64,000 nucleotides of DNA. It comes from Trichodelitschia bisporula (taxonomy: Eukaryota > Ascomycota > Dothideomycetes > Phaeotrichales > Phaeotrichaceae). This document shows positions 34,301 to 41,400 of this stretch, piece after piece (within the stretch, counting starts at the first letter, position 1; every line of letters starts with the position of its first letter). Position numbers and translations under genes: made by a program. The notes beneath the pieces are model-generated. The model made no database searches. It worked only from the letters and a program-made list of their open reading frames with translations, and was not told the origin of the DNA. The stretch is taken from the NCBI GenBank assembly GCA_010356995.1, contig ML996689.1:585228-649227 (forward strand), read 5' to 3'.

Positions 34301-35002
34301 AGTTTGCTTGTATTTCTCCATCTCTAGCAGGTAAGGATGGAGCTGGATTGGGTTGCGTTTCCGCAAGCTCCGTTCCGGCCGTCCTTGTAATTCCCATGCC
34401 GCTTGTAAATCAGACTCCGGCACCACCGGCCTCTCAGTGCTTGGTGCTGGTCGAGAATGTTTTTGATGTTGTGGCCGCACCATAGATGATGTAAAAGGCA
34501 GAGTAGGGAGACCATCATCTGACTTCTCGTTTTGTGATGCGGGTCTTGACGGCCAGTCGGGCAAGGATGTGAGAAGGGACGACGCGCGGGATTCATTCCC
34601 ACCCCCTTGAGCGATCCGATCGCGGTGCGGGGAACTCGTGAACTTGGTCACCGAAGAGATGCGGAACGGGGTCGATTCGAGCTGCAGCTCGTCCAACTCT
34701 ATGGCATTTCTGCCCAGCTGCTCCGCAATTTCTTCATCGCGAATTCCACCGTCCTGAGAGCCTTCCTCGGGTCGAGCCCGTACGATTTGCGGTGCATGAT
34801 ATGGTTGAGCAGTCTTTGCGGCGTCGGCGGATTGTGTGGCCTCGGCGGCGTCTGCGTCTTCGTGATCATGCTCAATGAGATCGGCGTCATTGCGTGGCGT
34901 TGGGTCGTCGTGTGGCGTGCTTTGGGTTTCGATATCTTCGTCTTCGAGTATGCCTTCGTCTTCCGAGTCGGGAACGTACCCCAGCTCCCTCCATCGCTTC
35001 AT
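28304..35002 (-). CDS. MUS7: Mus7/Mms22 family DNA repair protein
   Basis: A single uninterrupted reading frame from the ATG at 35002 gives 2232 residues; the frame is open 44 codons further upstream but without an ATG. The N-terminus MKRWRELGYVPDSEDE is the conserved start of fungal Mus7/Mms22 proteins. The first half is disordered, basic and Ser/Pro-rich, with the family signature KGVLPASWLKLD near residue 540 and several basic clusters. The second half is predicted all-helical (for example FHIFLKIIALGLKGMQGL and VAAVFDVKTAKSCGL), matching the Mus7 domain. Family knowledge: Mms22/Mus7 is the substrate-adaptor-like subunit of the Rtt101-Mms1 ubiquitin ligase in yeast and acts in replication-fork repair and resistance to alkylation damage. 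Absence of introns is notable for a 6.7 kb gene in this intron-rich window. Confidence 0.92.
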   Translation of the reverse strand: MKRWRELGYVPDSEDEGILEDEDIETQSTPHDDPTPRNDADLIEHDHEDADAAEATQSADAAKTAQPYHAPQIVRARPEEGSQDGGIRDEEIAEQLGRNAIELDELQLESTPFRISSVTKFTSSPHRDRIAQGGGNESRASSLLTSLPDWPSRPASQNEKSDDGLPTLPFTSSMVRPQHQKHSRPAPSTERPVVPESDLQAAWELQGRPERSLRKRNPIQLHPYLLEMEKYKQTLKARGVKPVRIEQAQEETQVSEASSGEAEESQEKRPAPATNRGHRRTKSFSSAQPNSAVRPVRIPRPPPSQPPSSPPGYRSGTDDLPDINELFRSSGEAVALGNKRRKTKHVYRSGNVGRRLGVDGPTHRVPVDEDVDMFDVPPSPPRPHAVSRISSPGHGMGFQARRGHRRPGSLQMPTIGDSELRSLPQGDTLPAPPRMTAVEIGPNLPDDEPQTPAFPPSDGLSLNDTPLGPTARRVLNTSSSLRHSKPSPVVISDSSSASEPESEDPGEVQLVRRRIKGVLPASWLKLDLKAQGQNPDPKPARPSKPDDREAHQTGVARRVQSRLTPQRNPRFDPLSIDMSDDSEPPTDTAFTPTVSRPKSRHSVEIQSVSSRGFRRARAGESSGSEAMEDNRVDRMGQSHRNPAQRKPKKRQPRITDVFSKPKGQPSATNYRSTGSGIGAPRDTGAGASRSVARRKKPPKLGILDAVEADPPSPRSMPAFLKIAVRQARRMPDEGRHRPVNKHIRLQTRQDTQDANATLQRWREGTIPKRVRKTPRSDVHPPRTQASSKQQQLLPQPVNASVTTKSSSKSQLQRKRQTLLNVVSTPAAEARNMPPPKARQPKPRVRNLFRGVQPAWRDAQLEVVETGTASRHGTSAFAQGLRQVEREYRLHSDEFRNPQLARYLQQEVEFEQHPGPTLEGNEAQNAPAPKRVAKPKPRKRPARRVDVETQEYRQPIEFNPPPADVIDIDMIDDGPEVLAGLGSFGMLYSIDFDVLPLPLGTYFHDSTFVGSGEYRNCLTMARDLDLDAGSHVAALSDLTCTWTSWNDEMATTVQHVFHNSAAHLESLGPPVGGFTDFTRPTQAIRAATLLLRKVIKLNSSWLSFSDPIDRSSCVATFLGSLEPMSVAALQLLNSCHGSDLILLGPVLHLCSLLVSLLAQLTGISQHETADSGIRTRLEQFLSVFTNSVQRFLIRNSLKSLRTFLDDNRRHSVREAGIREEQATVEAVVVLWHALQKGTQAPQTFWKGFNEETQPSVSHLHHVAGFEQVWYDIFTVLPFLEMDDGGLLEVGKRFSQSWDNWDVVKALVSRVLTLYSATSTQPGSTINNYIRATLARCHHLIQAWGWRKCDSIIGTIFDFFARNGLAPLRNENLSGSPRFLENLEQDPQLNVVSEDKSFHIFLKIIALGLKGMQGLCPDKAVRSLVWRCIPNHGRTYPKDKELKQHDLDALRNHHDLLCTLYWASPPAFRPRLQLIRNLVDHATSHREACRLNVRAWTILVRFQLSTDEPVSALEPFAEWFSDIVQQTIYQYRLARTEAESQYEAAIEESREAFSLDVLTITIGQNQAQVLGTLIDAVSGMKAAIGASKELNPVVELVRKSGISQVAAVFDVKTAKSCGLMQELLLVFEALLGGLEASRQKAAALVSNEESQDYGEWPEFDLEEVPKAAPSQSLLQFILEPLSQLLSNCFGAELPPEDSLLTSVVDTWARLACLMVKQGEKEWNSFLDSYGSSSWSQLGDTPQKRKYGPYFLSALVKYDSSALTSNHAQFISAWLVSLVERDSMLKFQHHLTSVLLNADGENCLLRNLPFAKTAKSTRYGISAAELRERRLSLISSVLENMREHYDLVSATEPSALPDLRRMYTSHLKSLMTAVKRNYLGLQNADPTKSAYTTFAQSLVSYIQQYTSDITPVDLFFTDSAAFPLPVHDPAYVVGRLKSYSTKLSEPRAVKQLAAFIQNLSERAALDSQQDNLVVQFNDAIGQTMETGDADKPTLRSVLLQTVFPPYIGLALKSATGWILATPVLHAMAHQMDNLRFSFMVMLPASVAVAQRLLAATLASLEAATELLVIHAGLFDQVHVLHILRLVLVVVRNAMYPLDYIMRRVGLNEDGKRALRALGYFKRFAVFAAQIVLGQDDAVGPALGSEELHVDAVGAYCWRELEMEVKERWRCEGGRYFVLRGGGRREVPVTLGDEEGVRKGVVEIVEEFYGTLVQELPCLDGAVQRLEGAMYWGWTL

Positions 35003-35219
35003 TGGAACGTGTGTGCATTCCGGAAAGTGAACATGCGGAAAGCGTGGGGATGTTGGATGAGTGCACTCAAGCCTAAGACGCGTTGTGATGTCGACGCGCA
35101 GGCCTCGGGCCGTTCCGCGCCATTGCCTGATCACATGATGTGCGCAAACATTTGATTACCGCATTTCACCCCAACTGTCTTTGCATTCACTGTTGGAGGT
35201 GCCATCGGCTTGATAATCC

Positions 35220-35558
35220 ATGGGTAGGAGAGGGTTGGTTCCTTTGGCAATTGCGACTGTCTTCGGGATTGCCAATGGTGAGTACAGACCGCTACTCCTG
35301 ACAAGCAAACTTCTCACCTCTCCAGGCGTCGCCACTTTTGGCCCGGCATTCCAAGAGCAAGCCAAAGAGAAGCAGCAACTAGCAGAGTACTTCTCCACCT
35401 TACCCGGACATGGTCGCTGGAGATGCTGATGTGCTTATCCTAGGCAAGCTGCTAAGCCTCCTCAAGGAAGCTCACCTGTCAGCGAGGATGGCATGCCTCT
35501 TACTCCGCTACAACCTGCTCCGAGCAATACCAAATCAAACGCTTCCGACTCAAATTGA
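35220..35558 (+). CDS. Small single-span membrane protein, three exons
   Basis: Exons 35220-35277, 35326-35386 and 35444-35558 join in frame to 77 residues. Intron 1 (48 bp) starts GTGAGT and ends CTCCAG with a CTGAC branch site. Intron 2 (57 bp) starts GTACTT and ends CCTAG. The protein begins MGRRGLVPLAIATVFGIANG, a short positively charged start and a hydrophobic span, followed by VATFGPAFQEQAKEKQQLAEQ, best read as a short amphipathic charged helix, and a Pro/Ser-rich tail ending NASDSN. Unspliced intron 1 is also open in frame, so retention would give a longer first part. The design (one N-terminal span, then a charged helix) resembles small mitochondrial or ER membrane proteins of fungi, but I recognise no named family. 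It diverges from the Mus7 gene with 217 bp between starts. Confidence 0.6.
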
Positions 35559-36062
35559 CGGACTGAGCACAGTCTAGTTCTAGTTCTAGTCTTCGGCCGC
35601 AGCACCGGTCCCTAAGCCTAAGGAAAGCAAATCACCGTTGCATAGCTTCGGACGCCAATCATGTACAACCCAAACTCAGAGTCTTTGAACTTCGGATTTC
35701 GCGTACTGTGCTGCCTTTTGGTTCGAGCAAGCGACTGTGTTCTAGTGCCCGCCAATGTAGCTGCGTCAAAATGTAGCCGCCCAACGAAACGGCGGCTCTG
35801 TATGAGAAGGATGTTTCAAGGCCTAACGATTGGACATCCGTTGTCTTCTCAGCAAAGTGATCGGAACCTTGCATCTGAAGTCTTGGCGGAGAGACCAATC
35901 CATTATATTTAGGACAATGACGCAGGCAGCTCTTTATCCGCCATTGTTCGCCACGCCCTTTCATCTCACCATGTGCTGAGGGATACATATCTCAATCGAA
36001 AAGTGAACGCCCGGGTGTAGAGATCCATCTACTTTCTCTTTCAATTCGACCCTGTTGGCATC
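35559..36062. other. Intergenic region before the multi-pass membrane protein
   Basis: No gene is recognised in these 504 bp. CTTTCTCTTTCAATTCGACC just before 36063 looks like a pyrimidine-rich leader. Confidence 0.5.
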
Positions 36063-37102
36063 ATGTCAAATTCAACCATTTGCAGCCTGGTACCTAAAGA
36101 TGCCAGCTCCGACGCAGGCGTCGCTGGTGCAGGCGTACGATTCTCGATGCCTTGTAAAGATCTAACGGACGGCTAATTATCGCAGGTTCTCCTCTCCTTC
36201 ATCATAACCGCGGCGCTCTCCGTGCTCCTCAGCGCCACGATCATCCTCTCTGAACTGCGACGTAACTCCGAAGCCAAAATCTACCGCAAAATCCTCCTCT
36301 CCTTCAGCGACCAGCAGATCCTGACAGGAATCGGCATCCAAACCGTCGGCCTCGTCAAAATGGACTCAATCGTGCCGTACCACTTCTTCATCATTTGGAT
36401 GCTCTCCATGCTCTCGACTGCCACCCACGGAGCCGCCCTCCTTGCGCTCGTAAATGACTTCAGGCGCGACTGGGTCCTCCGCTGGCTGCGCCAGTTCCTC
36501 ATGTTCATCAACCTGGTGCTCTCATGCACTTATGGCGTCCTGGTTGCGATGAACGTGACGAAGGACCTCCAGCCCACGCTCCCCATCTCCTGCGTCTGGA
36601 AGATCCCGGCCCGCAAAGCCCCCTCATATCTCGGCATTTCTATCGTTGGGACCATTGCCGTCATGGCCGGCAGCTGCATCGTCTTCGCGCTCGGCGTTTG
36701 GTTCTTGCACAGCAGACGTGAGCGCTGGAATAAGATCATTCAGGTCGCGGGTTTGGCTGTGTTAACTGCCATTGGGGTGGGCGCGGCGATCAGGGTCATA
36801 CTTCTATCGCAAGCGTTTGGGTCACCATCTGTATCCTTGAGGGACACCAATGAGAAGGACTGGAGTTTTGGGCAGCTGCTTCCTTTGCTCCTGCTGCTCT
36901 TGCCGCTCATGTCGGTCATCGAGCTAATTCGCGGTAAGTTCTATGCTCGAGTGGGAATAATGTGCTAATAAGACTAGGCGAAATGAGAGTACCTGCTCCA
37001 GTCATGGAAGGCGAATACATCGGAGAGGAAAAGAACCAGGCTCGGCTGTCGTTTGAGCCGAATCCTTTCTGGGGTTCGCGGTCAAATCTTGTTGCCAAAT
37101 GA
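36063..37102 (+). CDS. Multi-pass fungal membrane protein of unknown function
   Basis: Three exons, 36063-36134, 36186-36933 and 36978-37102 (introns 51 and 44 bp), give 314 residues. The N-terminus is short, with DAGVAGAGVLLSF leading into span 1. Six or seven hydrophobic segments follow: VLLSFIITAALSVLLSATI, the weak LTGIGIQTVGLV, FFIIWMLSMLSTATHGAALL, FLMFINLVLSCTYGVLVAM, ISIVGTIAVMAGSCIVFAL, VAGLAVLTAIGVGAAIRVI and LLPLLLLLLPLMSVIELI. The motif SDQQILTGIGI and the opening GVAGAGVLLSF are shared by a large family of uncharacterised filamentous-fungal integral membrane proteins, from memory. The cytosolic tail is short (NPFWGSRSNLVAK). No receptor, transporter or enzyme motif is visible. 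Confidence 0.8.
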
Positions 37103-37555
37103 AGTTCTGCGAAAGTTCGACCTCTGACGGCAAACTCACCTCTACCGAACGACTGGCGGCCCTTGGTGGCTCGAACTGGCGTTACGCAGCTTGCACGCAT
37201 GTGTTATCGAGCACCACAGGGGCCGAATCCCTGGCGCCGTGAACGCATGGGATGGTGGACTAAAAGGTCACGATCGGCCTTGTGGCCCTGGGAAGGTCGG
37301 GCAATGGTCCTTTTTGGAGCTTCCATCTACAGATATATTCACGATTAAGACTGATCTATCATGGAGCAACCACAGACGACAAGTCGCTGATGGCCTCCGG
37401 TAATAGGATATCGCTAAGAAAGCTGCCACATGAGGGACGCCAAATGTAGATTAATGAGACACAAGTATGCAGGAAATATCTTTGATGTACAGGAACTAGA
37501 TGGGCTACATACCCGAACGAGTATTACCAATCTACACTGCCCCCCCTCTCCACAC
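37103..37555. other. Convergent 3' flanks
   Basis: The membrane-protein gene and the PRP-repeat gene end towards each other across 453 bp. No gene, RNA or repeat is recognised. Confidence 0.5.
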
Positions 37556-38272
37556 CTAATTCCAATCCGGCTCAACCGCCTCCCCCTCCTCCAACCCATT
37601 ATTCGCATTCCCCCCCCTCCCATTCTGGGGCCTATTCTGCTGCTGCGGCCGTCCCGCCTGCGCCTTCGGCGCCGCCGCCGCCGCCCCCGCCTCCGGCGTC
37701 CCCACAACAATCGTGCTGCAATACCTGTCCCCATTAGCATCGCCCCCGTTAAGTCCAAAGCACACTCACTCCGGCCGCCGATTCACATTCGGCCTCTCAC
37801 ACCAGCTCGCCGCCGCCTCATTTGGCGCATACGGATACACAACCGCATCATCCGCCGCCTCTCCGCCCTTAGGCTTCGGCGTCGCGGGGCGGGGCTGGGT
37901 CGCCGGGCGTGGGGCCGGCTGGGCGGGACGTGGAGCCTGCTGGGTTGGGCGCGGGGCCGGTTGGGCGGGGCGCGGGGTGTTGTTCGGGCGGGGTTGGTTC
38001 CAGCCGTTGTTCGGCCTCGGCTGGGCCTGTTGGGTGGGACGCGGGGTGGGTTTCGAGTCGGCGTCCTCGTCGTCGCAGCCGCCGGTTAGACGGTCGAAGA
38101 AACTGCAGTCGGAGGAGCCGCCCCATTGACGTTTGGTGAGGTCCGAGGAGGCTGTGGGGGCGGCGACGGTGGTTGCGCTGGGTTGGGTTAGTGGGTGGTT
38201 TTGAGGTCAGGTGGAGATGGATTTGTACCTCAGGCCGAGGAGCGCAACTAGGAGGGTGTTGGAGAAATGCAT
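37556..38272 (-). CDS. Secreted Pro-Arg-Pro repeat protein with Kex2-type site
   Basis: Three exons, 38272-38229, 38177-37770 and 37724-37556 (introns 51 and 45 bp), give 206 residues. The start MHFSNTLLVALLGLSATTVA is a signal peptide, and intron 1 interrupts it. A likely pro-segment ends at DLTKR, a Kex2 dibasic site, so the mature form would start QWGGSSDCSFFDRLTGGC. About eight PRP units follow, as PRPTQQAQ, PRPNNGWNQ, PRPAQPA and PRPATQ, then VVYPYAPNEAAASWCERPN, EYCSTIVVG and a Gln/Asn/Gly-rich tail ending EPDWN. Four cysteines flank the repeat block, two on each side. Exact function unknown: candidates are a cell-wall or matrix protein, or a secreted effector. The repeat block looks disordered. 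No catalytic motif. Confidence 0.75.
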
Positions 38273-39425
38273 GGCTGCTAATGCGGAACGGTAAGGAACG
38301 ACTGAAGGAAAGACAGGACGGAAAGACGAGAAGACGGCGACGAATGTGCGGGACGGAACAGCCGGGGAGCGGGCATGGGACAGATCTTATATGGGCAGGG
38401 AGGAGATTGGACGTAGGGTCGCATGGCTCTGGGCAGTCGCTTTTCGGGTATACCGCGGACGATGTTGCAGTCTGAAAGCCTAGCGTCTAGACTTGCTGTC
38501 GGCTTGCGTAAGGTCGTATGGGACGTCATTTAATTAGCGATGGCGGGGTTGCTGGGGTGGTGTTCATATATGGGGTGTATATCGTGAGCCTTAACGGGCA
38601 GGCCGGGAGTAAGAGAAACAGTTTCTTGTCGTCAGCCGGTTGCATTTTCCATGCAGAGACCAGAGAATGATTAGATTGGCGGCAACGTTGCCATGTTTCA
38701 CGCACAACTGTTTCTCGAAACATCCAACGAGCCGGCTCTTCTTCGCAAGACCGGTGACCCGGGCTGGGCAAAATTGATTGCACAGAAAAATATACGAGAT
38801 CCATGGCGCTGAAAGCCAAATGGTCTTTTCCTAGGCACGGGCAAGATTCAACGTGACAGCATCCAGGGACGGTGAGGCCGGTATGTGGTCCGAACGGGCA
38901 CAGAGTCCCATATAAGGTAGGGCTCACGGCTTAGCCACGGGGATAGCCATGTGACGCTGAAAATAGTTCCAGGAAATTTTGGCTGTTTCCCGGTATCGAT
39001 GAGCCTAACTGATGGGATGCTTTTCGGCCTAGATGTTTCGTCCGCACGCTTGATGACGGCGTTGATGCAATCGCGTGCGTGTGGAGGAAAGGCTCCAGGG
39101 AACAAATACTGAGATCAGCAGCTGTAGACTGATAGGAGGAGGTGATCTTGAAACACAGGTAAGTCTGTCTGGCATTGCCGCATGGAACACAGTTTTGGCG
39201 TCAGCAGAAATTCATCGAGAGAAAAAAAGGCCTTAGCTTCTTCGATAAGCATCTCCAACATACGGGAGGAACACTCCTGCCCACCTCAAAACCGTTGCAA
39301 TCCATACGATTGGCTTTCTCACTCGCTCCAAACACCATACGCCTCTTGCCCGTAGGCATAGGTCTATGTTTCTCCATTTGCTCACTGCCTCTTCATAGCG
39401 TCAGATCCCGAGTTCCTCACACTCT
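38273..39425. other. Promoter of the PRP-repeat gene and 3' flank of PIN4
   Basis: These 1153 bp hold no recognisable gene. The part at 38384-38396 reads TCTTATATGGGC, a TATA-like motif about 110 bp upstream of the PRP-repeat start when read on the minus strand. An open frame on the minus strand (38526-38927) has no recognisable domain. Confidence 0.5.
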
Positions 39426-39936
39426 TCATCTCCGTCCTTCAACGATGAGGATGTGATATCCTTCCCTCGTCTTGACCTCTCCCCAGACGGGCTTTCCCGT
39501 CGTTGAGACTTCAAGAGCATAAGCCACCTCTTCAAACGGACCCATCAAACTCCCTCGGGTCTTCCAGCCAAGCGAGCCACCTGCTAGCATTAGAACGAGT
39601 GCCACCCTTCGTGAAATGGAATCGTCGTATAAGGCCAGCTACTCGTATGCCCTCCAACGTCAAGCTAGTAGAGAAAATTCAGAGATGAATACCTTGCCGC
39701 GCCTTGTCCTCGCTAAACTCTCGAGCAACCGCATCGAACGAGTCTCCAGCACGTAACTTCTCCAGCGCCTGCTCCTTCTTGCTATGCTTCTCGCACAAGA
39801 TGTGGCGTACATTGATGGCAGTTGCGGGCTTTAGCTTGCCCTTCTTCGGATCGGATGCTTCGGCCGATTTGGCGTCCTTTCCTTTGGTGTCTTTTTTGGC
39901 GCCGGCTTTGGAGGACTCGCCCTTTTTGGGAGGCAT
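39426..39936 (-). CDS. PIN4: Parvulin-type peptidyl-prolyl isomerase, Par14/PIN4
   Basis: Two exons, 39936-39693 and 39580-39426, give 132 residues. A Lys-rich N-terminal extension ([20 protein letters not shown]) precedes the rotamase domain: [55 protein letters not shown] and [14 protein letters not shown]. This matches the human Par14/PIN4 type rather than Pin1, since there is no WW domain and no Arg/Lys phosphate pocket. Known role: cis-trans proline isomerisation, with nuclear and ribosome-biogenesis roles; DNA binding through the basic tail is known for Par14. The 112 bp intron splits the glycine codon in RQGGSLGW and is twice the usual length here. The length agrees with fungal orthologues (about 130). 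Confidence 0.93.
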
Positions 39937-40701
39937 TTTGGAGACGGTATGGGGATGGGATTGAGGCCTAGGAGCCGAGTAAAGAGGTCTTTGAGGTTTC
40001 TAAGCGTTGAATGTCCTGATGATGGAATACCGCCAATCGAGGACGTCGAGTTCGACGCCGCATTTGACGCGAAGTCACGACCCTTCCACCCCGCTCCCCG
40101 CTCCGCTTCTGGATGCGGTGATGTGGGGCCACCGCCGTCGAAAAAGTCGTAGCTAGCCCCCACGGTGAGCAGTTCGCATAACTCATCAAAAGCCGGGTGG
40201 GGGGCGGCCACGACTTTTTCAACTAACCAAAGACCATTGTGCGGAAAGCCATCAGCACCACACAGTGTTCCATCCAAGCTTCTTATGATGGATCTTTAAC
40301 TTCGTCGGGCGTAGCCAGCCATCTATGTAAGCTACTCCATCTGAAGTGCCAAATTATTCAACATCCACGGATTCATGCAATATGCTCTCCGTTACCAGAA
40401 CATTGCGTTGACAGCTCCAGGCAGATCAGCACGCAGCTAAGGTCGCTTATATCATAAGCGCTTATATCATACGCGCCCACATATGCCTGTATAAGCCGTT
40501 GTACATTCCGTGTATTATCATGCCGACCAGTGCATTTCTCGATGTAGCTCAACGCGAATCTAGCTATTCAGCGTCAGGTCGCTTGAACAAGAAAGCAGCA
40601 TTGATCGCGACACCTTAATAGAATTGCTGTCAGCTGGCGGGAATCAGCCGAAGAACCGTTCCTGCATCTTCTTTCAAACGACGATAGTTTGAACCGAAAG
40701 C
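39937..40701. other. Region upstream of PIN4 with inverted repeat
   Basis: This 765 bp stretch contains a 27 bp imperfect inverted repeat (40137-40223) and a short direct repeat, CGCTTATATCATA, at about 40445 and 40458. The PIN4 promoter must lie at its left end. No gene is supported. Confidence 0.55.
40137..40223. repeat. 27 bp imperfect inverted repeat (hairpin)
   Basis: The left arm 40137-40163 and the reverse complement of the right arm 40197-40223 match at 22 of 27 positions, with an 11 bp perfect core GAAAAAGTCGT and a 33 bp spacer. Read as minus-strand RNA, three of the five mismatches become G-U pairs. It could be a hairpin RNA, a protein-binding site or a remnant of a small inverted-repeat element. 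No clear target-site duplication is seen. Confidence 0.75.
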
Positions 40702-41400
40702 TTACTCTCCCAGGCCAGTGTCCCTCAGCTCAAACATATCCTTCCTCCCACAGCTCAATTCCCTCGCCTTCGACCACCTCACCCCTCGATCTCTCTCCTC
40801 CACAGTATGCGGATGTAGGACACGCGCTCTCCTCTCCTCCGCGCCCTTAATCCGCACTCCTCCGCTTATCGTCGCTTCGGACCATCCTCGCCAAGCCAGC
40901 GGCGTCAGGAATTCCAAAACGTCAATCCCATGGCGCAAGGCAGGCGCAGGCGGAGCCTCTGCCGGCGCCTGTGGCGGTTTCACCCCCCCGAACGCGAGCC
41001 GCGCGGACGGCTGAGGGGCCAGACCGCGGCTCTGGCGCAACGCTCGCGTTCCGTGCGTCGCGGTGGCTGCGTTTTCTCGACCAATCAGCGCGGGGCGGGT
41101 TGGAGGAGGGGGCGGACGCACCCGCGCGATCCCGTTGATCAGCACGCCATGTGAGACATAGGCAGATGTTTTGTGTTCCATGAGTGTTGATCTCGATTGA
41201 TCGACTAGAGTTAAGTTTCCGGCCCGTTTGGCGACTTTGCTTCTACGTCTTCGCAGCTCGATCATTTTGTTGGAGATCAAGCGGCACTCTGCAGGAGTTT
41301 TTGAGGAAGCATTGAAGGATGGAACCTGTGCGGCACATTTATTTCTCCACCCGCTCAATGCAAACACCGAATACCGAACACCGACTGCCAATGTCGACAC
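40702..41400 (-). CDS. Doubtful hypothetical protein, 232 codons
   Basis: An open frame of up to 232 codons with no recognisable domain. The C-terminal 80 residues look the most protein-like, with HGIDVLEFLTPLAWRGW, SGGVRIKGAEERRARVLHP and DMFELRDTGLGE, while the N-terminal third reads like non-coding DNA. The start may be the internal methionine of MEHKTSAYVSHGVLING. The terminal codons overlap a good donor (GAGTAAGC near 40703), so the gene may continue into another exon to the left, for example from an acceptor near 40620. The opposite strand is open over part of the same stretch, which weakens the call. No function proposed. Confidence 0.35.
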   Translation of the reverse strand: MSTLAVGVRYSVFALSGWRNKCAAQVPSFNASSKTPAECRLISNKMIELRRRRSKVAKRAGNLTLVDQSRSTLMEHKTSAYVSHGVLINGIARVRPPPPPTRPALIGRENAATATHGTRALRQSRGLAPQPSARLAFGGVKPPQAPAEAPPAPALRHGIDVLEFLTPLAWRGWSEATISGGVRIKGAEERRARVLHPHTVEERDRGVRWSKARELSCGRKDMFELRDTGLGE

